Shown here in pieces: positions 54,985 through 64,000 of a stretch of 64,000 nucleotides of DNA (positions within the stretch are counted from its first letter, which is position 1; each line of letters begins with the position of its first letter). Source of the stretch: Phocoena phocoena (lineage: Eukaryota > Chordata > Mammalia > Artiodactyla > Phocoenidae); assembly GCF_963924675.1 (NCBI RefSeq), contig NC_089222.1:2666001-2730000 (forward strand), in the 5' to 3' direction. A model generated the notes under the pieces. It did no database searches and was not told the origin of the DNA. It worked only from the letters and a program-made list of their open reading frames with translations. Both the position numbers and the translations under genes were made by a program.

Positions 54985-55350
54985 TTCACATGCAAAATTT
55001 TACTGAATTGGCACCATAATATTGATAAAATGGTAAATTCCAGTTTTTCACGTAACGAGTCTGCGCATTATACTGCATTACTAAATAGACCTCATGGTGA
55101 ATGTTTAAGATTCTTTTGTACTTTATCATTACTTACTTAATCTTTTCTCTCTTGTTGGACATTTAGGAAGTTTCCAATGATTTACGATGATAAATAATGC
55201 TGTAATGAATGTCTTTTTCCACTTTACTTTTATAGGAGTATTTTCTTATGATATCCCCAGAAGTGAGATTACCAGATTAAAGGATAGTCACACTCTTTAA
55301 TTGTTCGTAAGCTTTGGAAATTCCTTTCAAAAAACTTTTACCGAAGCAGA
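54985..55350 (-). mobile_element. Ancient L1M-type fragment (minus)
   Basis: 'ttgttggacatttaggaagt', 'gataaataatgctgtaatga' and 'atatccccagaagtgagatt' are diverged minus-strand ORF2 C-terminal sequence. Confidence 0.6.
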
Positions 55351-55384
55351 ATTTTTATTAGCATAGGGTTAAAACAATGGGCCA

Positions 55385-55555
55385 ATGGAGAAGCCCAGTT
55401 CTGTCACTGACTCCTGTGTGACCTTGGGGAAAGTCTCTTATACTTTAAGCTTTAATTTCCCCATCTGTCAAAAGAGGGAAATAATCTATGCTCTCAGTGA
55501 GGATTAAAAGAGATAATCTATGTAAAGGTGACTCATAATAAGTAACTTCCCAATA
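55385..55555 (-). mobile_element. MIR
   Basis: 'gtgtgaccttggggaaagtc', 'aatttccccatctgtcaaaa' and 'gaggattaaaagagataatc' are diagnostic. The strand is assigned by MIR convention. Confidence 0.85.
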
Positions 55556-55559
55556 CTAG

Positions 55560-55672
55560 TGAAGATGGTGTAATGATGGTGACGGTGATGATAATGGTGA
55601 TAATGAAGGTGATGATGATGGTGATGGTGATGATGGTGATTGATAATGATGATGGTGATGGTGATGGTGATG
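55560..55672 (+). repeat. (TGATGG)n simple repeat
   Basis: About 110 bp consist of variable TGATGG/TGATGA units. The minus-strand reading frame across it encodes a histidine-rich run, an artefact of the repeat. Confidence 0.92.
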
Positions 55673-55674
55673 AG

Positions 55675-55765
55675 CTTCAGTTTATTTATGAAGAACTGAA
55701 GTTCAGACTTAAGTGTCTCACCCAATGCCACACAATTGGGGAATAGCACTTCAGACCCTAGCTCA
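55675..55765 (+). mobile_element. MIR-like core
   Basis: 'atgaagaactgaagttcaga' and 'caatgccacacaattgggga' look like a MIR core in the opposite sense to the MIR at 55385. The repeat between them may have grown at their junction. Confidence 0.5.
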
Positions 55766-56524
55766 TGCCTTTTGCTGTTTCTTTTGGACGGCACCCAAGG
55801 ATCTCCTGCGATTTTGAATATATAAGTAGTTTTGATTTCTTGTTCGCTCTCAGGGGCGTTTCATTTGCAGACTGACTTCTAAGTCCCAGATATCAGCCAA
55901 TCTGTTCCTTCCGGAACTGAGGACCCTACTGGTCCAGCTCTAATCTGCTACACAAATCCAGAGGTGAGGCTTTATTTCCTTTTTATTTTTTAAATTAAAC
56001 AAGTAACAAATGAGCATTATGTGGCATAACATTTGTGCCTTTACATCAGCCTAGTCACCAAACTTGCTGCAACAGTCCCTTCCCTTCTGACAGTATTTAT
56101 TTGCTATTTAAAGTAGATGTCAACAAGTCCTAACTGTGAGTTCATTTATATTCCTAACGCTTTATCGACACTCTGATATTTCAAGGTTAATGACATTTGT
56201 ACTCCTGAAACTGAGAATTAATATCCAAGAAGAGTTCATATATGAAAAAAATTTATTACTTCCCCCTCTTTATTTCTTCTTTTACAAAAATATCCCTAAG
56301 AAACTTCAAAATTGTAGAGTTAATAACAACATGAGAATGGTGACAAAAACTGTAATCTTTGTCTATGTAATATTCTGAATGAGATGCAAAGATGGAGTCT
56401 AGGAACTTCTTTGGCCGCTTCTGTCAGTGCTTAATCACTCCTCCCAGGATGTTTTCTGTAAGTTACTCATTGACGCAGTTATGTTCCTCACTGTTGGTTG
56501 CACTTGGTAACAACTTTGATTTAA
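55766..56524. other. Single-copy stretch, no gene seen
   Basis: Nothing is recognised. Confidence 0.5.
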
Positions 56525-56537
56525 AGTATTTGAGGGG

Positions 56538-57087
56538 GACTTCCCTGGTGGCACAGTGATTAAGAATCCCTCCTGCCGGGGCTTCCCTGGTGGCGCAGTG
56601 GTTGGGAGTCTGCCTGCCGATGCAGGGGACACGGGTTCGTGTCCCGGTCCGGGAAGATCCACATGCCGCAGAGCGGCTGGGCCCGTGAGCCATGGCCGCT
56701 GAGCCTGCGCGTCCGGAGTCTGTGCTCCGCAACGGGAGGGGCCACAGCAGTGAGAGGCCCGTGGACCGAAAAAAAAAAAAAAAAAAAAAAAGAATCCTCC
56801 TGCCAATTCAAGGGACACGGGTTCGAGCCCTGCTCCCGGAAGATCCCACATGCCATGGGGCAACTAAGCCCGTGCGTCATAGCTACCGAGCCTCTGCTCT
56901 AGAGCCCACGAGCCGCAACTACTGAAGCCTGCGTGCCTAGAGCCCTTGCTCTGCAACAAGAGAAGCCACCGCAATGGGAAGCCCACACACTGCAACGAAG
57001 AGTAGCCCCCACTCGCCGCAACTAGAGAAAGCCTGCACGCAGCAACAAAGGCCCAACACAACCAAAAATAAATAAATAAATAAATAA
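56538..57087 (+). mobile_element. CHR SINE, long type, split by another SINE
   Basis: The 5' piece 56538-56577 ('ggacttccctggtggcacag') and 3' piece 56791-57087 (to 'ccaaaaataaataaataaat') form one long SINE. Repeats AAAGTATTTGAGG (56525-56537) and AAGGTATTTGAGG (57088-57100) flank it. Confidence 0.93.
56578..56790 (+). mobile_element. CHR SINE, ~200-bp type, inside a SINE
   Basis: The complete body ends in A23. Target repeats AAGAATCCCTCCTGCC (56562-56577) and AAGAATCCTCCTGCC (56791-56805) lie in the host SINE. Confidence 0.94.
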
Positions 57088-57100
57088 TAAGGTATTTGAG

Positions 57101-57361
57101 GGGCTTCCCTCGTGGCACAGTGGTTAAGACTCCATGCTCCCAATCCAGAGGGCCTGGGTTCGATCCCTGGTAAGGGAACTAGATCCCACGTGCATGCCAC
57201 AACTAAGAGTTCACATGCCACAACTAAGAGTTCACATGCCACAACTAAGGAGCCTGCGTGCTACAACTAAGGAGCCTTCAAGCCGCAACTAAGGAGCCCG
57301 CCTGCCGCAACTAAGACCCAGCGCCACCAAATTAAAAAATAAATAAATATTTTCTTTAAAA
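57101..57361 (+). mobile_element. CHR-type SINE, medium form with internal repeat
   Basis: The 3' half carries several 'caactaagagttcacatgc' and 'caactaaggagcc' units. It uses AAGGTATTTGAGG (57088-57100) as left and AAAGTATTTGAGG (about 57362-57375) as right repeat. Confidence 0.92.
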
Positions 57362-57385
57362 ATAAAGTATTTGAGGCAAATCTGG

Positions 57386-57910
57386 TTCTAGGAATTAATG
57401 ACACTTGTAGTTATAGGTTGGGGGCAATTGGGAGTTTTAGAACAGATGTCAGCAAACGTTTTCTTTAAATAATCAGATGGGAAAGATTTTAGGTTTTGTA
57501 GGTCTCTGTCATAACTAGTCAACTCTGCTGTGATAGCACACAAGCAGCCATAGACAGTGTGTAAATGAATAGGTGTGGTTATGTTCTAACAAAACTTTAT
57601 TTACCAAACCAGGTAGCAGGCCTGCAGGTCATAGTTTTCTGACTTCTGGTCTAGAAGTTGAGAGAACTTGCACTTCTAGATATCAGTGACACTAGTAGTA
57701 TCTTGGCACTTTGTGGCACTTTTTCACAATTTAATGGCACATACTATTCTAGGTTTTGGCGTTTTCTTGCACTTTGTGGAGCCAGCACTTGGTGAAGGCC
57801 TCTTGGGACTTGGTGGAACTTATGATTCTAGATCTTGATAGCACTTGAGGTTTCATGCTTGGTAATTCTTGTGGCTGTGAATATTGCTGGCACTTACATT
57901 TCTAGAAGGT
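57386..57910 (+). repeat. Degenerate tandem repeat, ~75-bp period
   Basis: TTCTAG occurs at 57386, 57674, 57747, 57826 and 57900. The last four are spaced 73, 79 and 74 bp. Each unit also carries several 'GGCACTT' or 'gcacttg' words. The units are strongly diverged. A hAT element (57443-57648) sits inside the array. I do not recognise the repeat. Confidence 0.55.
57443..57648 (+). mobile_element. hAT-Charlie nonautonomous element
   Basis: It runs CAG...CTG with 'gcagccatagacagtgtgta' and 'aacaaaactttatttaccaa' inside, the same family group as 53082-53495. The flanks TTTTAGAA (57435-57442) and GTCTAGAA (57649-57656) fit the 8-bp NTCTAGAN target of this group. Confidence 0.75.
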
Positions 57911-58041
57911 GGTTATTTAATGGCATCAATGGTCATTTGCCAATCCCAAACTCATAGCCCTGATAGTAAACTCGCAGAGAATGTTTAGTGAATACATGAC
58001 TCCTTCCTGGGTCTCCAAGGTGTACTAAAAATTATCTCTCT

Positions 58042-58476
58042 ATTATCATGCTAAGTGAAGTAAGTCAGACAGAGAAAGAAAAATACCGTATGATATCATT
58101 TACATGTGGAATCTAAAAAAATAATACAAATGAACTTATTTACAAAACAGAATAGACTCACAGACATAGAAAACAAACTTGTGGTTACCAAAGGGGAAAG
58201 GCAGGGGGTGGGGGATAAATTAGGAGTTTGGGGTTAAGATATACACGTTACTATATAGAGAATAGATAATCAGCAAAGGACAGGGAACTCTACTCAATAT
58301 TCTGTAATAACCTATATTGGAAAAGAATCTGAAAAAAATGGATACATGTATATGTATAACTGAATCACTTTGCCGTACACCTGAAACTAACACAACATTG
58401 TAAATCAACTATACTCCAATATAAAATAAAAATTAAATTTAAAAAAATGTTAAGAACCATAATGGCAAAATAAAAT
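58042..58476 (+). mobile_element. 5'-truncated L1 3' end
   Basis: The L1 3'UTR ends near 58448, followed by ~28 bp ('gttaagaaccataatggc' plus A-rich). Repeats AAAAATTATCTCTCT and AAAAATTATGTCCCT flank it (about 58027-58041, 58477-58491). Confidence 0.87.
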
Positions 58477-58599
58477 AAAAATTATGTCCCTAATATTTAC
58501 AAATTTCTGCACTCCAGGCTTTTTATTCAATAAAAACTGGCTATTAAATTTGGAAAAATTGACAGACTTTGGCCAACAGGTGGTTCTGATTTTCATTAA

Positions 58600-58668
58600 T
58601 TCATATTTGTAGTCATTGTGTCAGCAAATATTGATTTAGAATCTACCATGTATAGGGCACAGAACCTC
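58600..58668 (+). mobile_element. L2/MIR-like fragment
   Basis: 'tcagcaaatattgatttaga' and 'atctaccatgtatagggcac' fit the 'ttcaacaaatatttattgag...tgtgccaggcac' pattern. Confidence 0.5.
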
Positions 58669-58680
58669 CTCTAACTAACC

Positions 58681-58891
58681 TTTTTTTTTTTTTTTTTTTT
58701 TGCGGTACGCAGGCCTCTCACTGTCGTGGCCTCTCCCTTTGCGGAGCACAGGCTCCGGACGCGCAGGCTCAGCGGCCATGGCTCACGGGCCCAGCCGCTC
58801 CGCGGCATGTGGGATCTTCCCGGACCGGGCACAAACCCGTGTCCCCTGCATCGGCAGGCGGACTCTCAACCACTGCGCCACCAGGGAAGCC
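58681..58891 (-). mobile_element. CHR SINE, ~200-bp type (minus)
   Basis: T20 is followed by a complete body to 'caccagggaagccc'. Repeats CTAACTAACC (58671-58680) and CTAACTAATC (58892-58901) flank it. Confidence 0.94.
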
Positions 58892-58901
58892 CTAACTAAT
58901 C

Positions 58902-59629
58902 ATTTTGAATGTTGCATTCAGGTATCTGGGTTCATCAGCTTTATAAATACCTTTTACTGAAGCTTAGTATATCTCCCAAAGTACTATGGAGAAATTTCTG
59001 CATTCCCTAAGAAATGGGAATACTATAAGATACAGATCCTACTGGTCTCATTCTTAAATGTAAAAAATATATAATTGTTTCCCTCTTCAGCACAACTCTG
59101 AGAATGTGCTCCTCTGGGTTAGAAAACTCCAGTTTTACAAATAAAACATCATGAGAACTAAGTCAGGTCTACCTGTTGACTTAAGAAACTGATTAGAAAT
59201 AAAACATTACTTTGAAGCTACAAAAATATTATTTATGTTCCATGACTTTGTTTCTTAAAATAAAATAACTGAAGCCAAGGTGGCCACGTTTCTATACAAG
59301 AAGGAATTTGCAAGCTGGTCTGAAAAGCCATATTAACTACCAATGCTTTGGCACCATCCTGTGGCCATTTAGATTTATCCACTAAAAACTAAAGTGAGCG
59401 CTGCCATAACCAATATGGCAACTCCACGCAGATCATAACCGATATCTGGAAATAGAGAAGAAACTCTTCAAAACAGTGTCTCAGTCCAACCTGTTCTCTG
59501 GTTCTCTGACAGGGCACAAAAGATTATTATAATCAAATTATTATCTGACGTATAACAGTAGCTTGCCTATTTTGAATCCAATTGTTGTCAAGCCTTGTGG
59601 AATTTACTGGCTAGATATCCGCTGCATCT
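58902..59629. other. Single-copy stretch, no gene seen
   Basis: Nothing is recognised. Confidence 0.5.
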
Positions 59630-59883
59630 TCTGTCTCCTGTCTTTTCCCACTGCCACCACCCGAGTCCAGGCCCTTGCATCTGTCCTCAGCAGATCTGTC
59701 TCCTAGGCTCCTGAAGCAATTTCCCGCTCGAGTCCCTTCCTCCGTTCTCTACTCTGTTGCCACAGTGAAAACAAGACCAATCCTGTCACTCCTAAACTCT
59801 ACCTAAAACTCTTCAATAATGTCCCACTTCTCCCAGGAAAAATGTCCCAATTCTAACTCAGCCTTGCAGGCCACCCAGCTCTG
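59630..59883 (-). mobile_element. L2-like fragment
   Basis: 'agatctgtctcctaggctcc', 'gaccaatcctgtcactccta' and 'aaaactcttcaataatgtcc' follow the L2-type pattern 'gatcatgtcactcccctgc...cttcagtggctccc'. The strand is tentative. Confidence 0.55.
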
Positions 59884-60060
59884 TCCAACAGAGGAGCCTC
59901 CAGCCACTTGAGAGGTGGCTTGTGGAGATGAAATGTGCTGTGAGTGTAAAATACACCCCAGAATTTGAAGACTTCAAGCATAAAAAAGTATGTAAATTAT
60001 CTCATTAATAATTTCAGAGTAAAATGATAATGCTTTGGATATAATGGGTTAAATGCAGGA

Positions 60061-60628
60061 TTTTTTAATTTTTTTATTACTTTATACAATTTTTTTAAAT
60101 TAATTAATTTATTTATTTTTGGCTGCGTCGGGTCTTCATTGATGTGAGCGGGCTTTCTCTAGTTGCAGCAAGCAGGGGCTACTCCACTCCAGTGCGTGGG
60201 CTTCTCATTGCGGTGGCTTCTCTTGTTGTGGAGCATGGGCTCTAGGTGCACGGGCTTCAGTAGTTGTGGCGCACCAGCTCAATACTTGTGGCTCGCGGGC
60301 TCTAGAGCGCAGGCTCAGTAGTTGTGGCGCACGGGCTTAGCTGCTCTGCAGCACGTGGGATCTTACCGGCCCAGGGCTCGAACCCGTGTCCCCTGCATTG
60401 GCAGGCAGATTCCTAACCACTGCACCACCAGGGAAGTCCCTATTTTATACAGTTTTTAAAGGTTACTTTCCCTTTACAGTTATGACAAAATACTGGCTAT
60501 GTTCCCCGTGTTGTATAATACATCCTTGAGCTTATCTTACACCCAACAGTTTTGTACCTCCCTCTAACCCCACTGGTAACCACTAGTTTGTTCTCTGTAT
60601 CTGTGAGTCTTCTTATGTTATAATACAG
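60061..60628 (-). mobile_element. L1 3' end (minus) inside hAT, carrying a SINE
   Basis: 'aaggttactttccctttaca', 'ctatgttccccgtgttgtat' and 'taaccactagtttgttctct' are minus-strand L1 3'UTR of an older cetartiodactyl type. T-rich sequence at 60061-60080 is its tail. Confidence 0.7.
60095..60440 (-). mobile_element. CHR SINE, long type (minus)
   Basis: The body 'ttggctgcgtcgggtcttca' to 'caccagggaagtccc' is flanked by TTTATACAATTTTT (about 60081-60094) and TTTATACAGTTTTT (about 60444-60457). Confidence 0.92.
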
Positions 60629-60689
60629 TATATTATTAAACTTACTTTCACCTGTTTCTTTTTACTTTTATAAGGTGGACCTAGAACCT

Positions 60690-60990
60690 GGGGATATAGT
60701 GAAGCAAGCAAGAAAAGTGCCTTTCCCTGTGGCATTTCTCCCAATCTTATAGGAGAAGTGGGAGGTAGACAACACAGAATATGAGACAGAGCAGGTAAGG
60801 GGGTGACACGTGCTGAGGAAGGGGGGCGGATAGGAAGAGCCGGGACAGGTGGGTGAATTGGAGATAAGCAATTCTAGGCAAGGCCTCATTGAGTAGGTGA
60901 TTTTTGAGTCCTAAAGAAAGTGAGGGAAGCCACCCAGAAAAACCATTTGAGGCAGAGGAAATAGCAAGGGCTAAGGCTGTAAGGCAGAAG
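60690..60990 (+). mobile_element. L2-like fragment
   Basis: 'tgagtaggtgatttttgagt', 'gccacccagaaaaaccattt' and 'ggaaatagcaagggctaagg' match the L2 region that commonly reads 'gaggtgacatttgagctg...gaacagcaagtgcaaaggcc'. Confidence 0.65.
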
Positions 60991-61734
60991 CAGGTCTCAC
61001 TTATTTAAAAAGTCTCCAAAGGTCAAAGTGGCTTAGCCTCAGTCAGCAAGAAGAAACAGGGGAAGTGAAGGTCAGGGAAATAACAAGACATCACTGAGAG
61101 TCTTACAGAAGGTAGGAAGGACTTCAGCTGAGGAAGACAGGAAATTACCAGAGACCTTAAATAACAGACCAGCCCCAGTGCTTTCCCTGATTCAAGCCTA
61201 TGCATCCAACCACTGCACACCTTCCCTTCGTTGTCTAAAAGCTCTTTCAGAAGTGACTGATTCCTGACATGTGGCCCCCAAGACCAGCTCCTCACCCAGG
61301 AGTCCTCATCTTACTAAATTACATCTACATACACCTATGTAGCACCTAAATAAAAGGAATTGACAGTAAAAGTCTTCTGGTGTTAGCCCCAATATGTAAA
61401 AAGCTTGGAAGGCATCACTCCCTTCTTACAAAAAGAAAAAGCTGAACAAACTGAAAATCAGAGACTTTTCTTGGACCTGTCAGAGAACTGAGGTGGCAGG
61501 ACACATAGCACCCTGAGATCTTGAGAGACAGCTGCATCCAGAGGGTCACAGCCAAGGTCAGCAGAAGCCACTGGAGTCATAAATTGGCAGCCACGGTTCC
61601 ACATGGTGGCTACAATTAGATTGAGAATTTGACTCCTAGGCACCTGGCAGGTGTCAAAGGCTTTTCTGAGTTAAGAAATGGAAACCAAAAGTAAGACATT
61701 TACCCAAGCCATGAAACCTAAAAACAGGTTTTGA
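60991..61734. other. Single-copy stretch, no gene seen
   Basis: The reading frames 61023-61295 and 61458-61643 (minus) have no recognisable domain. Confidence 0.45.
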
Positions 61735-62095
61735 TTATGCACATAAAAATGAAGAACTTCTGTACAATGAAAGAGAAGAAAAGTTTAAAAATAACTAGGA
61801 AACTGGAGGGAGTTATTTGCAGCATAGGTAACAAAAGGTCAATGTCCATAATATATAAACAGCACCTACAAATCATTTTTTAAGTATGAGCAAGTTCTTG
61901 AAACATTGTTTCCAATACAGAAAAACTGGACTACCTTTACCATAGGCAGGGTATAGCCATTCCATAAGGTTCTATGCAACTGATAAAAAAGGACTATTGT
62001 AACTCATCTTCTGTCTTAGAAAAAGCTCCATGATTTGTATTTAAATGACAAAAGCATGATAAATATTGAAAGTCTCATCTCAAGACAAAGTATGT
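61735..62095 (+). mobile_element. Ancient LINE remnant (HAL1/L1M-like)
   Basis: 'aaaatgaagaacttctgtac', 'ggtcaatgtccataatatat' and 'aaacagcacctacaaatca' follow the ORF2 C-terminal region of old L1 families, much diverged. Confidence 0.6.
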
Positions 62096-62116
62096 AATTT
62101 ATCTCAAGACTTCTTT

Positions 62117-62558
62117 ATGCCCAGAGAAAAACATAATTCAAAAAGACACATGCACCCCAATGTTCATAGCAGCACTATTTACAATAGCTAGGACATGGAA
62201 GCAACCGAAATGTCCATCAACAGAGGAATGGATAAAGAAGATGTGGTACTTATATACAATGGAATAGTACTCAGCCATAAAAAGGAATGAAATTGGGTCA
62301 CTTGTAGAGATGTGGATGGACCTAGAGGGTGTCATGCAGAGTGAAGTAAGTCAGAAAGAGAAAAACAAATATCATATATTAATACGTATATGTGGAATCT
62401 ATAAAAATGGTATAGATGATTTTATTTGCAAAGTAGAAATAGAGACACAGATGTAGAGAACAAATGTATGGATACCGATTCACTTTGCTGTACAGTAGAC
62501 ACTAACACAACATTGTAAAGCAACTATACTCCAATAAAAATTAATTAAAAAAAAAAAC
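62117..62558 (+). mobile_element. 5'-truncated L1 3' end with internal deletion
   Basis: It starts in the ORF2 C-terminus ('cacatgcaccccaatgttca'). At about 62475 the 3'UTR jumps from 'acaaatgtatggatacc' to 'gattcactttgctgtac', missing roughly 150-200 bp present in sister copies. Confidence 0.85.
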
Positions 62559-62599
62559 TTTAAAAGAGAGAGGAAAAAGAAAAAAAAAGATTTCCTTAT

Positions 62600-62870
62600 G
62601 GCTCCACAATGGAGTTTTACAGTTTTCTTCCAAAAGATTCTTTACATTTTTCATTAGATTTATTTCTGGATATTTTCGTTTCATGATGCCAATATGAATG
62701 GAATATATTCTTCCATTATATTTCCTATATAAATTTCTATACAGCTCATATAAAACTTGTTCATGTTTTTACATAAGAAATCTGCTGATTTTCAGATATT
62801 AATTTATAATTGGACTCAGTGAATTATCTTATTGTTTCTAGTAGTTTAATAACTGTGCTTACCCATTCTA
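62600..62870 (-). mobile_element. Ancient L1M fragment (minus)
   Basis: 'tttcattagatttatttctg', 'tttcatgatgccaatatgaa' and 'gctgattttcagatattaat' look like diverged minus-strand L1 ORF2. Confidence 0.5.
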
Positions 62871-64000
62871 TTCCTTATGTTTCCTCCTCTATACCCCCAA
62901 GAGGAGCTGTTAAACATGACTGCAGTTCAGGGGAATTTTACTGCGAAACAGCTGGGAAAAGAGAATAGGGAACCATAAAATTACTCATATTTGAAAACAA
63001 AACAGTTTTGCAAAATCAAGTAAGTCAGTATGTGGTCCCTGAACGACGGTTCCTAAGTCCTTCTCAGTCTGGGCAGTGGTGATCACACACGCTTTAGGCA
63101 AGCAGCTCTTTCTCCAAATGAAATCTTGAGCAGGAAAAAGCCCAGCACCTAAAACTGAGCTTGTGTGATTGACACTGCCGGGGGAGAGGGAGGGCAGAGG
63201 CGGGGAGGGGGTGCAGCATCCTGGGTAAGAGAGGAAGCCTCCTCTGAACTCCGGCGACTTCCCAGAATAATACACTAAGCACTGAGAGCCCCTACTACTC
63301 TCACTTCCCCTTCATCCCTGATGACTGCGCTCAAAACTCTTTTCTTCACTTGTCCCCTTCTCTCAAATTTATATGCCTCTTCTCCATAGAAAATTACTCT
63401 TTTTCAACGTATGGGGGCCCCAAGATAACTTCTGGACACAAATATAGGGCATTTTCTCACAGTGCCAATGAAATGTTCCACGATCACCTGGAACATTCTG
63501 GGATTTGACTTGACTTCAAGGAACCAGAAAACAAAAAACTGTGTATGAATGACTCTTTGCTTTAAAGCCCATTTAACCGATTCTTGAGAATTCCCGCCTG
63601 TTGCCCTTAAAAACATAGCAAGTGAGTGATTAAAATTCCAGTGTTTCTGTTGATTTTCTGTCCTTATGACGGTTATCAACTTAACAAAGTTCTGCATGCC
63701 CACAGCTGCTTGAGAGAACTTCTCCACAAATCAGAAAAACCAAATCAAAACAAAACTGGAAAGGAAGCAAAAAACTTTTAAAACATTCTAGACCCAGGAT
63801 AGGGCTTTAAACAGCAGGGCTTTCACCCAACAGTGTACCTGATGCAAACCATTCTTCACGTTCCATTTACCTGATTGGCAAACTGAGAGGTCTGCTGTCT
63901 GGCAAGTACTCACAAGCACCCACTGGGGGATTTGGTTCTTCCAGTCCCCTGTTCCACAGAGCTGGCAGCTGTGCTTTGAAGCTCCTCTCACCATCCTGGA
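62871..64000. other. Single-copy stretch, no gene established
   Basis: Minus-strand reading frames 62985-63275, 63404-63727 and 63788-63994 lack recognisable domains or clear splice boundaries. An exon of an unknown gene cannot be excluded, but nothing supports one. Confidence 0.4.

Larger units (their letters stand above)
59884..60680 (-). mobile_element. hAT-type element split by an L1
   Basis: 'ctgtccaacagaggagcctc', 'gtaaaatacaccccagaatt' and 'aattatctcattaataattt' (left) and 'ctttcacctgtttcttttta' (right, about 60650) are parts of one widespread hAT-type MER element. L1 sequence fills 60061-60628. Confidence 0.6.

Noticed and set aside
55504..55794. Histidine-rich minus-strand protein
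   Set aside because: The His run is only the translation of the TGATGG simple repeat.
63404..63727. 107-codon minus-strand frame as an exon
   Set aside because: It begins with 'MEKFSQAAVGMQNF' but has no recognisable family, no clear splice sites and no support from neighbours.
1..64000. CRISPR arrays, operons, ribosome binding sites or bacterial insertion sequences
   Set aside because: The sequence is clearly mammalian. Repeated words are SINE, L1 and LTR copies, and no regularly spaced direct repeats with unique spacers exist.

Overview
The window is mammalian nuclear DNA, almost certainly from a cetacean (whale or dolphin). The main evidence is 27 tRNA-derived SINEs of the CHR type found in cetaceans and their hippo/ruminant relatives. 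They carry a Pol III A box (TGGCGCAGTGG), a B box near GGTTCGTGCC, and A-rich tails. There are also many cetartiodactyl-type L1 3' ends. I see no intact protein-coding gene, rRNA or tRNA. The coding remnants are an FRMD4B retrocopy fragment, L1 ORF1 and ORF2, and a Tigger transposase, all broken. The window is therefore intergenic or intronic DNA built from layers of mobile elements. Family names are from memory, because no repeat library could be searched.

1-12.3 kb is a nested stack. An old L1 (pieces 229-331, 5926-6775, 9127-9975, 10188-10650 and 11897-12285) was interrupted by four insertions. These are a chimeric FRMD4B/L1 retroinsert (333-5914, flanked by an 11-bp direct repeat), a nearly full-length Tigger1 DNA transposon (6776-9126), a CHR SINE (9976-10187) and a 1.25-kb solo LTR (10651-11896, minus strand). 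12.3-20.5 kb holds L1 3' ends, a MER5A split by an L1, a purine tract and long single-copy stretches. 20.5-31 kb has further 5'-truncated L1s and SINEs, including a SINE and an L1 stacked on one target. 31-41.8 kb has an L1 inside a MIR, a HAL1-like remnant of about 2.5 kb carrying two stacked SINEs, and L2/MIR fossils.

41.8-44.6 kb has two related solo LTRs in the same orientation, each with its own 4-bp target duplication, and three SINEs between them. 44.6-55.4 kb continues with L1 3' ends on both strands, an L2 split by a SINE, a hAT element holding a 61-bp L1 insertion, and an L1 carrying two SINEs. 55.4-58.5 kb has a TGATGG repeat, a three-SINE stack with a shared target repeat, and a degenerate repeat of about 75 bp into which a hAT element inserted. 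58.5-64 kb contains a SINE, L2 and hAT fossils, a SINE-in-L1-in-hAT nest, and about 1.1 kb of unannotated single-copy sequence at the end.

The most notable observations are: (1) the FRMD4B/L1 chimera, which has the structure expected from template switching during L1 reverse transcription; (2) a patch of about 45 bp in the 10.65-kb LTR that looks copied from two places 0.8-1.2 kb downstream; (3) repeated stacking of retroposons on the same target repeat; and (4) the degenerate repeat of about 75 bp around 57.4-57.9 kb.
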